DNA from: Oreohelix idahoensis
Taxonomy: Eukaryota > Mollusca > Gastropoda > Stylommatophora > Oreohelicidae
Assembly: GCA_024509875.1 (NCBI GenBank)
Contig: JAMPIV010019856.1
Coordinates: 310,001-374,000, forward strand
Reading direction: 5' to 3'
Length of the DNA stretch: 64,000 bases
A program made the position numbers and the translations under genes. The notes under the pieces are model-generated. The model had not been told where the DNA came from. It did not search any database and worked only from the letters and a program-made list of their open reading frames with translations. This document shows positions 1-10,937 of the stretch, in pieces. How positions within the stretch are numbered: position 1 is the first letter of the stretch; the number at the start of each line of letters is the position of its first letter.

Positions 1-312
1 TTCGCCCCCCAAACGTTGTTTAAGCCGTTCTCAACATGGACTCCAGTGGAGTTGTAGATTAATTTCATTGTCTTTGCTTTTGTTGCTGATGCTGATGATA
101 AAAAGAACGTAATTTTTGTGACATTATGTTTAAACAATATCCGAACATCTCCGGCTGCTAGCTTATATACAAGTTCATTCCTTAAGAAAAGTAACCTTTA
201 GTAATTCAAAAGTAACTTACACGTTAGTAAAAGTGAAGTAGCCGTCAGTAATTTAAATACTGAGAGCTAAGGGAAACGTGCATGAGGAATACAGCGCTAT
301 AAGTGGGAAGAT
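1..312. other. Unique flank without recognised feature
   Basis: AT-rich non-repetitive sequence leading into the 44-bp array. I see no coding potential, RNA gene or transposon end in it. Confidence 0.5.
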
Positions 313-1022
313 AACATCAAGAGATGGACAGGAGAGAGTCTATCAGAGTGTACCATCAAGACAAGAGATGGACAGGAGAGAGTCTATCAGAGTGTACCAT
401 CAAGACAAGAGATGGACAGGAGAGAGTCTATCAGAGTGTACCATCAAGATAAGAGATGGACATGAGAGAGTCTATCAGATTGTACCATCAAGATAAGAGA
501 TGGACAGGAGAGAGTCTATCAGAGTGTACCATCAAGATAAGAGATGGACAGGAGAGAGTCTATCAGAGTGTACCATCAAGATAAGAGATGGACAGGAGAG
601 AGTCTATCAGAGTGTACCATCAAGACAAGAGATGGACAGGAGAGAATCTATCAGATTGTACTATCAAGACAAGACATGAACAGGAGAGAGTCTATCAGAG
701 TGTACCATCAAGACTAGAGATGGACAGGAGAGAGTCTTTCAGAGTGTACCATCAAGACAAGAGATGGACAGGAGAGAGTCTATCAGAGTGTACCATCAAG
801 ACAAGAGATGGACAGGAGAGAGTCTATCAGAGTGTACCATCAAGACAAGACATGGACAGGAGAGAGTCTATCAGAGTGTACCATCAAGACAAGACATGGA
901 CAGGAGAGAGTCTATCAGAGTGTACCATCAAGACAAGAGATGGACAGGAGAGAGTCTATCAGAGTGCACCATCAAGACAAGAGATGGACAGGAGAGTCTA
1001 TCAGAGTGCACCATCAAGACAT
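313..1022. repeat. 44-bp tandem repeat, about 16 copies
   Basis: The unit begins GAGATGGACAGGAGAGAGTC and recurs every 44 bases, with scattered point changes (acaagaga/ataagaga, gtacc/gcacc) and a slightly shortened last copy. Because 44 is not a multiple of three, each successive unit moves to another frame, so short overlapping open frames with VYQSVPSRQ-like and ECTIKTRDG-like repeats appear. I read this as a minisatellite, not a gene. Confidence 0.9.
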
Positions 1023-1109
1023 TAGACAGAAGACGTCGGAGATCCATTGCCGCCGACCTTCAGTGTGGAGATGGCACCTGAAGATTATGAAGATGAAACG
1101 GTAATAAAA

Positions 1110-1295
1110 GTAAAGTTTACCCAGCTTTAAACATGTACATGACTCTGCTCTTCAGTTAGGGAAGGCAAAGGCAGCGAGGAAAGGAACTGTTCACCCCACG
1201 TCATAAAAAAAAACCTGAACCTAGTTCGTGGAAGTCTCTAACACTTCACTCCTCTAGGGCATTATCTACTATGGTATTACATTTGCCTCTTTTTA
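1110..1295 (+). mobile_element. SINE-4 copy, 5'-truncated
   Basis: It matches the body of the SINE family seen complete at 22,549-22,784: a 'cagctgtaaatgggtacctga'-like stretch, a 'ttagggaaggcaaaggcagcgagg' stretch, 'gttcaccccac', and the 'cttcactc...atctactatgg' 3' part. The tRNA-like head is missing. The family name is local to this annotation. Confidence 0.7.
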
Positions 1296-1314
1296 GTAAA
1301 AGTAACCCTCAGTT

Positions 1315-1472
1315 ATTTATTTATTTACTTATATATTCGTTCCTCTTCTATCGTGAGGTGTAGAGGTTTGGAAGATAGAGCGCCATACTATTACATCGGC
1401 TGTTTTCCTCCTGGCCTGGTTCCATTATAGTCCTCAGTCCTTCAAAGATTGTCTAATGTTGTCCTGCCAACT
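1315..1472 (-). mobile_element. LINE-A 3'-end fragment
   Basis: On the minus strand this encodes the C-terminal tail of the reverse transcriptase seen better at 46,464-47,152 and 4,213-4,554: the region around 'DRGLEWNQARRKTADR' followed by a TTAC/TAAG-like microsatellite tail. It is 5'-truncated and diverged. Confidence 0.75.
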
Positions 1473-1737
1473 TCACTGCTGGTTGATCCATGCTGCCGGC
1501 TTGAGGCAATTATGAAAGTAACCATTATATTGTACATAAATTACACTGACTAACAAAAAAAAACTTTTTTTTTCTTTCTCTAACATTTCTATGTTTTTCT
1601 GGTCAATTTTAATGCGCTGTTTTTAAATCTGCAAACCGTTTTTCTCTATCAGGTCGGGATCTCTAGAAATACGCAATTGAAGTTTTTTAACAACGCATAC
1701 AGTATTACAACATCATTCGTACAAGAAGCATAACAGT
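1473..1737. other. No recognised feature
   Basis: AT-rich spacer with A and T homopolymer runs near 1,554-1,572. It holds no supported gene or transposon end. Confidence 0.4.
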
Positions 1738-3400
1738 TATGTAGGCTTGAATTTCTTTGCAGTCGACTTTCGTCGGTGAATGGCATGTGGTACATCGCGA
1801 TGAAGCATCCAACAATAATCGGCAAGCATGGTCACACTCCACCGTCCTTGATAACGTGACTCCATTACGGCGATATCTTGATGGAATCATTCTCCATGTT
1901 CATTGCTGACTTCGCCAAGGTTGTCAGGGAAAAAGTTAAGATGCGAATCGAGCAAATGGATTTTGAGGGACATGTTACAGCCCATAATTATGTATGCATC
2001 TATGCACTGCTTAACAATATGCAACATAGTCGACAGATTTGTGATTTTCCAGAAAGTTATCGACGATCGATTTGAATGCCATCCATGCGCGAAGTTCACT
2101 ACCATGTAACAAGTTCTCGAATTGTTTGTCTGCAATAACTTTCCTAATCTGAGGTCCTACAAAGATACCTTCCTTTATCTTTGCATCGCTAACTTGCGGA
2201 AACTTTTCTCGAAGATAAGTGAAAGCTTTGCTCGTTTTATCTAACGCTTTTACAAAATTCTTCATGAGCCCCAACTTTATATGTAACAGTGGTAAAATGA
2301 AGGTGTCTTTGTTAACTAATGGCTCGCGTATTACATTTTTATGCCCGAGCTGCATACGATCCCGGATAGGCCACACCTTTCTTGCATAATGTTCCTGTCT
2401 GTTGCGGCTGTCCCATTCACATCGGAAGCAACAAAATTTAGTATACCCAGTCTGCATGCCCGTGAGAATTGCAATGACCTTTAGGTCTCCACAAATCCGC
2501 CATTGGTAGTCATTGTACTTTATTTTTTCCAAACGTATAGCCATATTGTCATAAGTTTCTTTCATATGAACAGAGTAAGCGACTGGAATTGATGAAAAAA
2601 AATTTCTGTTATGCAATAACACGGCTTTTAGACTAGTCTTGGAAGAATCGATGAAAAATCGCCATTCGTTGACTATGTGCTCATGACCGTTTACATCTTT
2701 GCAATAGCAAATGTCATCATCCATCTCAAAGTATTGAACAAGTTCTCTGTGTCTATGACGAAATTTAGATATCGGAGTATTGGGCGCTAAAAGATTCCAT
2801 TCTTTGAGTCGCGAACCGAGTAATTCCGCTTGTCCTTTGGTAAGAGCGAGATCACGTATTAGATCTGAAAGTTCTGAATGGTTAATTAAGTAAACACCAT
2901 CATTCACCGGTATGTAATCTGAGTCAGAATTAGTTTCTAAAGCAGGTAAACTATCACTTTCTGATGGTTCATTTACGTCCAACGGATATTGTTCTGGTGG
3001 TACTGGATCGGACACGTGATTGGATCATGAGGCACTGGTTTCGAAACCGATTCAATATTTGGATAAACCACAGACTTTCTAGTTTTAAAAGTGAAACCAT
3101 GGATATTTGTCAAGCAGAAGTAACAATCAGTAGTGTGATTTGTATGTTCACGCCATATTACTGGCACGCCAAAAGGCATCGACTTATGCTTCGGCGATTT
3201 TAGTAACCAACCTGCCAATGTATCGAACAAACCGCATTTGGCTTCCAAGATTTATTTGCATCATCAACTTTCGAATCGAAATAAAGTTCATATGCTATCT
3301 TTAGTAATGGTGTAAAGTTTTTCTGGTCAACACGATCGGTAAAATATCCGCACACGTAACAGAACAGATCAGCCGAATTTCTACAACTTCTAGAAGCCAT
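1738..3400 (-). pseudogene. Decayed copy of a conserved multi-copy metazoan family of unknown function
   Basis: Minus-strand reading gives one continuous protein similarity cut into pieces. The start is at 3,400, with Cys pairs (CYVCG, later CYFC) that look zinc-binding. A frameshift near 3,210-3,240 leads to a piece ending near 2,973; another near 3,010 leads to the longest piece (334 codons, 3,015-2,011). A third near 2,020-2,030 leads to a C-terminal piece. That piece has an in-frame TGA near 1,887, after which similarity continues through FHQDIAVMESRYQGRW and LADYCWMLHRDVP to a stop near 1,741. The middle piece holds FFIDSSKTSLKAVLLHN, KFCCFRCEWDSR, LPPLHIKLGLMK-like and KIKEGIFVGPQIR motifs. 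I recognise this combination as a family multiplied in arthropod, cnidarian and mollusc genomes, usually annotated only as uncharacterised. High copy number suggests it belongs to, or is carried by, a transposon, but I see no terminal repeats here. It is certainly non-functional in this copy. Confidence 0.75.
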
Positions 3401-3988
3401 ATTTTGCTCAGAATTATTTCAAAATACAGTAACTATTTGAAAAATCGCGTAACATATGTCATGCATCTTTTAGCAGTATAAAAAGTAGAATTATGTTGCT
3501 TTTTATTAATTTTTAATAAGTTATATAGTAAAAATGAAACGGAGCAAATAACGGTTTCCCAAAAATATATTTATTCACAAATATCTTAAGAACCCGACGT
3601 GATAGAGATAAACGGATTTCAGATTTGAAATCAGCGCAAGAAATTGACCTAAGAACACTTATTCTTATATAAGAAAGAAAAATGTTGTTTGTCAGTGTTA
3701 TTGTCCTGAATTCCACAGCCCGTTGAGGTTACTCCACGGCCAACACGATGCCCTGTTCACAGTTTCACCGAACCTTTTAAGTACTCTCGTACTTGACTGT
3801 CATTTCACACGCAATAGTTTAAGTAGATCATACACTAAGGCAGCCATTACACCTCTTGTACCTACATCTACAGCTTTGGCTATTTCTGTAAACCAGTCAT
3901 GTCTCAAGTCCCAGACTAGATCATATCATGATTGAGCTGACAGAGCCATTTGAATCCAGATTAGACGAGCAACACTCATTCAAATAGG
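3401..3988. other. Intergenic, nothing recognised
   Basis: AT-rich sequence between the pseudogene and the fold-back element. Short open frames on both strands (for example 3,513-3,716 minus and 3,723-3,935 plus) have no recognisable motif. Confidence 0.4.
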
Positions 3989-4657
3989 CTAAAGTTTTAA
4001 ACACATAAAGACGGGAAACCCGAGGCCTGTAAACAGTAAATAAAAATTACACACACATAAAGGTATGTTAACAGGCACTCGTGAGAAATAAAGAAGTAGA
4101 AAACTGGACAACAGAAAAACAATAGACGTGAGTGGCTTACCCAGGACATCCTGTAAGCTACTCACGTCTGTTGTTTTTCTTTTGTCTAGTTTTCTACTTC
4201 TTTATTTCTTACGGTAACAAGAAGAGACATGGTCCGCAACCAGACGATACGTCAAGGTCTAATATCCCGCCTCCTGCATACCCAAGTAAAACAGTCCAAA
4301 CTAAGATGGTTTGGCCATGTCTGCAGAATGGGAGAAGATCGACTACCACAACAAGCATTGGAAACAAACAGCCAGGTATCCAGACCCCCAGGACGACCCA
4401 GAGTCCGCTGGGAGGACAACATTAGACAATCTTTGAAGTACCGAGGACTAGAATGGAACCAGGCCAGGAGGAAGACAGCCGATAGGATAGTCTGGCGCTC
4501 TCTCTTCCAAACCTCTACACCTCACGGTAGAAGGGGAACGACTAAGTAAGTAAGTATTTCTTACGAGTGCCTGAAAACATACCTTTATGTTTGTCTAATA
4601 TTTATTTACTGTTTACAGGCCTCGGGTTTCTCTTCCTTATATGTTATAAATGTTTAG
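3989..4657. mobile_element. Fold-back (long inverted repeat) element, split by a LINE fragment
   Basis: The left arm (3,989 to about 4,145) is nearly the reverse complement of the right arm, which is present as 4,148-4,212 plus 4,565-4,657. The centre is CAGGACATCCTG, itself palindromic, so the loop is almost nil. The outer part includes 'aaacccgaggcctgtaaacag' on the left and its complement on the right. The right arm is interrupted by a 342-bp LINE-A insertion with a 10-bp target duplication. A single end of the same family recurs at 14,815-14,895, so it is a dispersed MITE or fold-back family. It encodes no protein. Confidence 0.8.
4213..4554 (+). mobile_element. LINE-A 5'-truncated insertion (reverse transcriptase C-terminus)
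   Basis: It encodes the last ~100 residues of a non-LTR reverse transcriptase: RDMVRNQTIRQGL, LRWFGHVCRMGEDRLP, RPRVRWEDNIRQSLK and the terminal GRRGTTK stop. It ends in a (TAAG)3 tail. Flanking copies of TATTTCTTAC (4,203-4,212 and 4,555-4,564) are a clear target-site duplication, so this is one retrotransposition event into the fold-back element's right arm. The frame is open to its stop but has no catalytic domain. Confidence 0.88.
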
Positions 4658-4735
4658 ACAAATTAAAGACCACACGTCACTATATATCAACAGTGGGAAA
4701 GAAAACATTTCATAGTATGCATCTCGAATGTTGAG

Positions 4736-4996
4736 AGTTGAGAAGAAGACGCTGGCGATGGATAGGACACACATTGAGGAAACCTGTTGATAGCATTACA
4801 AGGCAGTCCTTGTTCTGGAATCCACAGGGAAAGAGAGGCAGAGGTATACCAAAAAACACATGGAGAAGAGAACTAGATACAGAGGTGAAAATGATGAGGA
4901 AAACATGGAAAGAACTTGAGCGGATGGCACAGGACAGGAAGACTTGGCATGTGTTTGTTGAAGGCCTATGCTCCTTGGGGGCTAAAGGGTATTGAT
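4736..4996 (+). mobile_element. LINE-B 3' fragment (reverse transcriptase C-terminus)
   Basis: The translation RRRRWRWIGHTLRKP, DSITRQSLFWNPQGKRGRG, WRRELDTEVKMMRKTWKE, RMAQDRKTWHVFVEGLCS is the C-terminal tail common to a large non-LTR retrotransposon family in invertebrates. It is open to a TGA, then an A-rich tail follows. Five fragments of the family occur in this window, all lacking the catalytic domain except part of the copy near 46-47.6 kb. Confidence 0.85.
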
Positions 4997-5213
4997 TAAA
5001 ATGTGTTCCATAAAAAAAAAAAAAATTAAGAAACACTGCCATAAGGGGTTCACGCTTCACCCGCTCCCCCTAACCCAATGTACCATAAAAAAAAAATAAA
5101 TTAAGAAACACTGCCATAATCTCTCCCTGTGGAACTGATAATCAGAGGTCAATAACCCCTTTTTACCCCTGGGCACGATCACTTTTTTTTCACCTTTCTT
5201 CTTGTTTCACCTT
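4997..5213. other. A-rich tail and short duplicated spacer
   Basis: Poly-A runs at about 5,012-5,025 and 5,085-5,100 are each followed by 'attaagaaacactgccataa', so a stretch of about 73 bp is duplicated in tandem. This is probably slippage at the LINE-B tail. Confidence 0.5.
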
Positions 5214-5515
5214 TCACCTCTCACAGGAACATAAACCTTCAACAAACTTATGCCAAGACTTCCTGTCACGTGCCATCAGCTCTAGGTCTTTCCATGTCTT
5301 CTTCATCTCATTCATGTCTGTCCCCAGTTGTCTTCTCTTTGCTTTCTTTTGTCTTCCCCTACCTCGTCTCTTACCCTGGGGATCACAGAACAAGGAATGT
5401 CTTGTAATGCTATCAACAGGTATTCTCAATATGTGTCCTATCCATCTCCAGCGCCGCCTTCTCATTTCTGGTTCTACTGGCGACTGTCTGGTTCTTCTCA
5501 TTAGTTCCACTTTTG
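5214..5515 (-). mobile_element. LINE-B 3' fragment (reverse transcriptase C-terminus)
   Basis: The minus-strand translation carries MRRRRWRWIGHILRIPVDS, a KRRGRGRQKK basic stretch and MARDRKSWHKFVEGLCS, then a stop. It lies tail-to-tail with the copy at 4,736-4,996. It is diverged from that copy (IGHILRIP against IGHTLRKP), so the two are separate insertions, not a recent inverted duplication. Confidence 0.83.
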
Positions 5516-5887
5516 AAAAAAAAGTACTTATACAGTTGAAATTCAAACTGCAGAAATAAACGTTATTTCCAGATATATATGCAGTTGCCATTATCGGGCT
5601 GTATCTAGTATATATTTATTTAATTTCAAGCAGACGGAATGGTTCATGTACTAGAACTGTTTTTAACAGCTTTCTATTACTGGCTTTTTCAGTTCCACTT
5701 CACAGATTCAGGAGTCCTACACAAGTTAATACATCGCAGGGAAGGTAGCAGACGCGGAGCGTACCAATTTACGGCACGGGGAAGTAGTGGCGAAAAATAA
5801 GAATACGGAACTCTTCAGAGGCTCCGTAATTGGAATGAGTACACTTTAAACTCTTTTAATGTGGATCTTCAACTCTGGGGGTCAGAG
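5516..5887. other. No recognised feature
   Basis: Unique AT-rich sequence without supported coding or repeat structure. Confidence 0.4.
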
Positions 5888-6160
5888 TGGCTAAGAGGTA
5901 TGACGTCCGCTTATAATTCTAAAGGTACTGGGTTAGCTCACACTACAGGGAATGTAATTTTGCCATAGCAAAATTTAAAAATTATGAAACCTACCCACCA
6001 CAAAAATATACATATAAAATGTGTGATTCCTGTATATACATACTGGGATCCGCGCGGGTGCTATGGAGTTCGTGCACTGCGCTGAGATCCTCTTTGTGTG
6101 GGAGGAGATCAGAACACTGATGGAGTTGTCTATGTGCATTGAAGATGGTCCTTAAAACCC
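5888..6160 (+). mobile_element. SINE-2 copy with internal deletion
   Basis: The tRNA-like head 'gtcagagtggctaagaggtatg...actgggtt' is followed by the SINE-2 3' half: 'cacaaaaatatacat', 'gtgtgattcctgtatatac', 'gagttcgtgcactgcgctgag', 'gatggtccttaaaa'. About 170 bp of the family's middle is missing compared with 32,466-32,961. Confidence 0.75.
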
Positions 6161-7190
6161 AAACCAGACGATGATCTATTGGAGGGCAAGGTCATGTGCG
6201 CGGCAACTCCAGTTCCAATAGCGTATTTTAAAGTTGTTGCAATGACACATGGTACTACCTTTGTTGTGCTTAGTACAAATGAAATTCAATACGAGGTTTT
6301 GATAGAGGGCTGGCTACCCAATCACGTAAAATCGATTGCCATAAAAACCACCACAGTAAGTAGCATGCGCATTGCTTGGTGGAAGTTTCCTAGAGACAGT
6401 GGTTGGACGGTGATTCCAGGCTCCGTGTGGACCGAATGAGACAGTCCAGGCTCTGTGATCCGTTAGGAGCGACCAGGAGAAAGAAGCAGACACAAGCTGA
6501 CATAGAACAGAACATTCTCTCACTGTTGATGTTAAATTATGATATAGGTTTTCTAACGCAGGGGTCGATAGCGTTCCACAAGTAGATCACAGGGAATGAG
6601 TTAGTAGATCTGAACTGACGGAAGAGGAAAATAGAATGACTTTTTAAGCTAGGGAAAGTTCGGACTAACCCTTTCCAGAAATTATTTCAAAGTCCGGTGT
6701 TCCAAGGATTAAAGGTACAAGGCGGCCATTATTTATGTCATGACATGGAATGTTGAGAGACATTTTAAAACTGTTTATTTTATAATTGAAACTGATTTTC
6801 CACATAACTTTGCAGACATGTTTTGATTAATGTACATCTTTAGAAACTCCAGTGTTGCTAAAATAGATCATAACAGCTCACGGGTTGCTTACTGTTGTTC
6901 TAACGTCTATTTCTATCGTCTGCTGAAGACTGATTCATCAACTGCATTGGATTTCCAACGTCTTCTGTCTCTTGTCTTGATGGTGCACTCTGATATGACA
7001 ATGTTATGTTATCTTCCCACTTATAGAACTGTTTCCATCTTGCACGTCTGCCTTCTATTATTGTCTTCAGTATACTATTTAAATAACTGAGAGTTACTAA
7101 CGTATAAATACCATTTAAATAAATGGAGGTCACTTTTACTAACGTATTTCCTTGTCTGCATGCGTATCTATCTATACCGTTATCTGTTTG
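6161..7190. other. Unique sequence, no supported gene
   Basis: Short open frames (for example 6,179-6,439 plus, 86 codons) carry no motif I recognise. A 'caggggtcgatagcgttccac' stretch near 6,560 resembles the start of a hAT-type terminal repeat but has no visible partner. Confidence 0.4.
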
Positions 7191-7352
7191 CCTGCCTAAT
7201 GTCTGTCACGTCTATTACGTCTATCACGTCTATCATGTCTGTTACGTATGTCATATTTGTCACGTCTATCACGTCTGTTACGTCTATCATGAATGTTATG
7301 TCTGTCATGCCTGTTACGTCTGTCATGCCTGTTATGTCTGTCGTGGTTGAGT
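7191..7352. repeat. Degenerate 9-bp minisatellite (ACGTCTRTC)
   Basis: Tandem 9-mers of the type ACGTCTRTC / ATGTCTGTT, about 17 copies. The same unit recurs at 10,020-10,535. Open frames reading T-S-I-T-S-V or Y-H-V-C are by-products. Confidence 0.85.
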
Positions 7353-10019
7353 TAGAGTGTAGAGTATTTGTCGAGTTGGACAACTGTAGTGAAATCGACA
7401 AGGGATAGTGGACTGACAGAGTTATAGATTACACACACAGAAAGGTGTAAATAGGAGATGGACTTGAGACAACCTGGAAGAAGATTTATTCAAAGGATCT
7501 CTCTCTCCAGGCCTCAACTCACTATTACTGTCTAAGCCTCTCCTGCTCTCACTCTTTTCTCTTATCATACATAGAGATTATAGTAAAGAGCTAAAAATAC
7601 AAATATGGATGGAAAGGTCGTGAACAGCGCATTAATAAATGTGTAAAATTTATTAAAGAAGAAAAGCATGAAAATAATGCATATCATCACAACAACATAA
7701 AATTACATCAATAATCAAATATTCATCAATAATCATATACACCAACAACCACACACACACAGATCACCATTCATAAAACCTGTAGAACACAAAGAGATAA
7801 ATAATCGAGTGACAGTCCTTCGGTTTTCGGGGACCAGCTGAAGTAACTCCAGTAAGTGGTGTTTTCGTATATATCCTCCATCGGTGATGGAATTAACCTG
7901 AATAACATCCCTGTATAGGCGCTATCGTTGGTGACCCCCCCCCCCCCCCCTACTGGCGCGAGTTGGGCTGGGGGACGCTGTTTATCTCCTGCTGACGTGC
8001 GAGGTTTTAAGTATCCAGGAAATACACCAGAAGAAGTCACTTGAGGACAAAGAGACCCAGGCGCGCTTATCCGGCGCAAGGCTCCGCTTGGCTGTAAATC
8101 CTGTTTAAACTGGTTTGGCTGTGGTTTGCTGAGTGCCCCGTTTAGGCACAAAAAAGGCGGGTGATATGGAATTCTGCTATAGGCATGCTGGGCGGGTTTG
8201 ATATTCTGGAAGCCGCAATGCTCTGGCTGGTAATCCAATAGGCGAGTAGAGAACTACTACTGCGTTTGGCGATTCCAGATTTTGCGTTGGCTCCGTTGCA
8301 CTGCGTGAGCTTAACTTGGCGTTGACAAAAAGGGGTTTTGATTCAGGAACGGGGTGTGACGATTCGTGACGCTAGCGGTATTCAGAACCCTCTAGATCGA
8401 AGAGAATATTTCGTTCTTCGCCTGACTGGAATCTGCTCTCGCGAGTCGGTCCCCCTGAAACTGAGACCCAAAAAGGAGACACCCTTTTACATCAAGCAAA
8501 TAATAAATCACACTAACTTTATACAGAAAGTTTCGCTCCACTATGGGATTAAATTTATTGTAGCTATTGCTATGATAGTTTAGGGCTGTCTTTAACCATG
8601 TCTCCTGTTCCTTAAAAATATCAATTATCAACACGCGCCCGCATAGACTTAATATCTTTTGCACCCCCAGGTACCTATCAGTAAATGTTCTGACATCAAA
8701 AATCTACTCCTCTTCTCCCAATCTCAACATACAGGAAACCTAACCTGTAGTTACAGTTAAATGAATATGCTTATTCATCTTACAACATTAAATGAATTTA
8801 CATAAACAGATTACAGCATTTGACATTACACAAATAAATCGTATGTCCCCTTTGGGAAATATATTAGCATTTCCACAAAATGAGTACAAAGAAAATGCAA
8901 TGTTCTTGCTATAATAATACAGTTGTGGCTAGATCATACGATATAATTATATCTATGCCTGGTGACTGCTTTCAGTGAAAGTTATAGACTAGTGCCTAGC
9001 CACACAAGTAAGCATAAAATGATCCTCCCTTGCCACTAGAAATATCTATCAAAAGGAATAAGTGACTATCTCCTATAATCCAGAGTTATTACCTGCATCT
9101 CACTATTCAGTTTTAAAGTGAACAATCCACACCTGACATTATCTTACAGAAATGACAGTTAATTTTGCTGACTCTTAACCCAATGGTAAGCATTCGTGGA
9201 CTGATTCTATGCCTAATATCTGTTATTGTAAGTTTAACATTTAACCCATGATAAACCCTAACAGTTTAAGCACCCTTACTAGGCCGTAGACAGCGCTACC
9301 TTATCACTGAATAAATTACTAGGAGAAGTCCTCAGAAATAAATTCACTTTCCTAACAGATATATAAAAGCTAACATGAATCTAATATAATAATTATAAGA
9401 TATGTCAACTCACCCCGAAAAATGACTAGAACATAGGCAAACACATTCTAGTACTGTGTTAAAGTTTGCCTTATCTCATGATGATCATCTACGGGCCAGG
9501 AAAATCTACGAATGTCTTTGTCTATTAAAACCAGTCTACTCTTATAGATCACAAGGGACGCTCCCCCCGAACACCTGGCGTGCGTATTTCTACAGAAGTT
9601 CGGCGAAAGACGTAATCTAGAGTAAGACAAAAGAAATCGTGCGAAAGTTCCCCAGGCCTCAAAGGGTACCAGCCGCTCGTCATCAAACGTTTTAAAGCGA
9701 CCAGAGAAATTCCCCTGTTGGGACCACAGAGGGTACCCGCCGCTAACGAACCGTTTCTTTCACAGAAACCGTCTTGGCTCGTTCTAACACTTAAAGCGGA
9801 CCCGAGAAATGTTTCTCTGGTCGAACAGGTGCGTTTAGATAACATTACGTCTAGCGTTAGCTGACCGCAGCTGGCCAGCGTAAACAACCTCGGGTGGGGT
9901 TGAGAAGGTGAAAAAATGTAGGTAGAATATGAAAGAAACGAAAATACAAAATGCCTCGGAAAACAGAACATTTAAGGGAGTAATCAAATTATGGACAAGA
10001 TGGTAAAATAAATTATCTT
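7353..10019. other. Long stretch without a supported gene
   Basis: It contains a run of 16 C at 7,935-7,950 and two longer minus-strand open frames (8,238-7,771, 155 codons; 9,971-9,549, 140 codons). Neither shows a domain, signal peptide or repeat I recognise. The second contains a loosely repeated 'agggtaccagccgctc/agggtacccgccgcta' pair about 70 bp apart (9,663 and 9,730). The rest, 8,700-9,450, is AT-rich unique sequence. These may be parts of unlisted repeats. Confidence 0.35.
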
Positions 10020-10535
10020 TCACGTGACAACGTCTACCATGTTTGTTACGCCTGTCACGTATATCATGTATGTCACGTCTGTCACGTCTCTCATGCTAGT
10101 TACGTCTGTCTTGTCTTTCACGTCTGACATGTCTTTAAATATGACACGTCTGTCACGTTTGTCATATCTGTTATGTCTGTCATGTCTGTTACGTCTGTCC
10201 TGTATGCCTCGTCTATCTAGCATCTGTGCCTGGCTGTCATGCCTGAATATTGTGTCGTTCCTGTCTGCCACGTTTGTCTGTCTGTCTTGTTTGAATACTA
10301 TATCTGTCATGCCTGACTGCCCGTCTGTCATGCCTGAATATTGCCTGTCCTGTCTGTCTGTTTTTCTGTCTGTAATGTCCATCACTCCTGCTTGTCTGTC
10401 TTGTATGTCTATCATGCATGTCTGCCGGCCTGTTTGTCCTCCTATTTTTCTGGTTGTTCGACTGTCTGTCTGTTCTATTCGTCCTTCTATCTGTCATTTC
10501 TACCTGTCTTTTTTGTTTTTTTGTCAATTTTTCTG
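10020..10535. repeat. Degenerate TGTC/ACGTCTRTC minisatellite
   Basis: The same 9-bp unit as 7,191-7,352 (for example 'cgtctgtcacgtctctcatg') grades into looser TGTCTGTC repeats toward the right. All frames are partly open because the strand lacks stop-forming words. Confidence 0.85.
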
Positions 10536-10599
10536 ATTATTTGACTTAGATGTCAAAGGGGATGATAGACAGTAAATGTCTGCTGAAGTGTCAAACCTG

Positions 10600-10705
<106 letters not shown>

Positions 10706-10858
10706 ACGGTTTGACCGCATGAGTATCAGGATACATGTTGAAAAACAAAGGGCAGGATATCAGACGGGCCTGCGTGTCCAATTCTCGACTCTTTCTAAAC
10801 AAAGTCCGTTCGTTCATTCTCTCTCTCTCTTTCTTTCTCTCTCTCTCTCCCTCTCTCT

Positions 10859-10937
10859 GTGAGATCTATCCATCAATACATCTATCTAATGGCCTACCTA
10901 TCTACCTGTCTACCTGTCTACCTATCTACCTGTCTAG
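10859..10937. repeat. Short TCTACCTG/TATCTACC repeat
   Basis: Degenerate 8-mer tandem repeat of the 'ctacctgtctac' type, immediately after the TC runs. Together 10.02-10.94 kb is one pyrimidine-rich low-complexity block on the plus strand. Confidence 0.75.

Noticed and set aside
7771..8238. 155-codon minus-strand frame as a host gene.
   Set aside because: No motif, composition unremarkable, no splice or neighbour support. Kept only as unexplained sequence.
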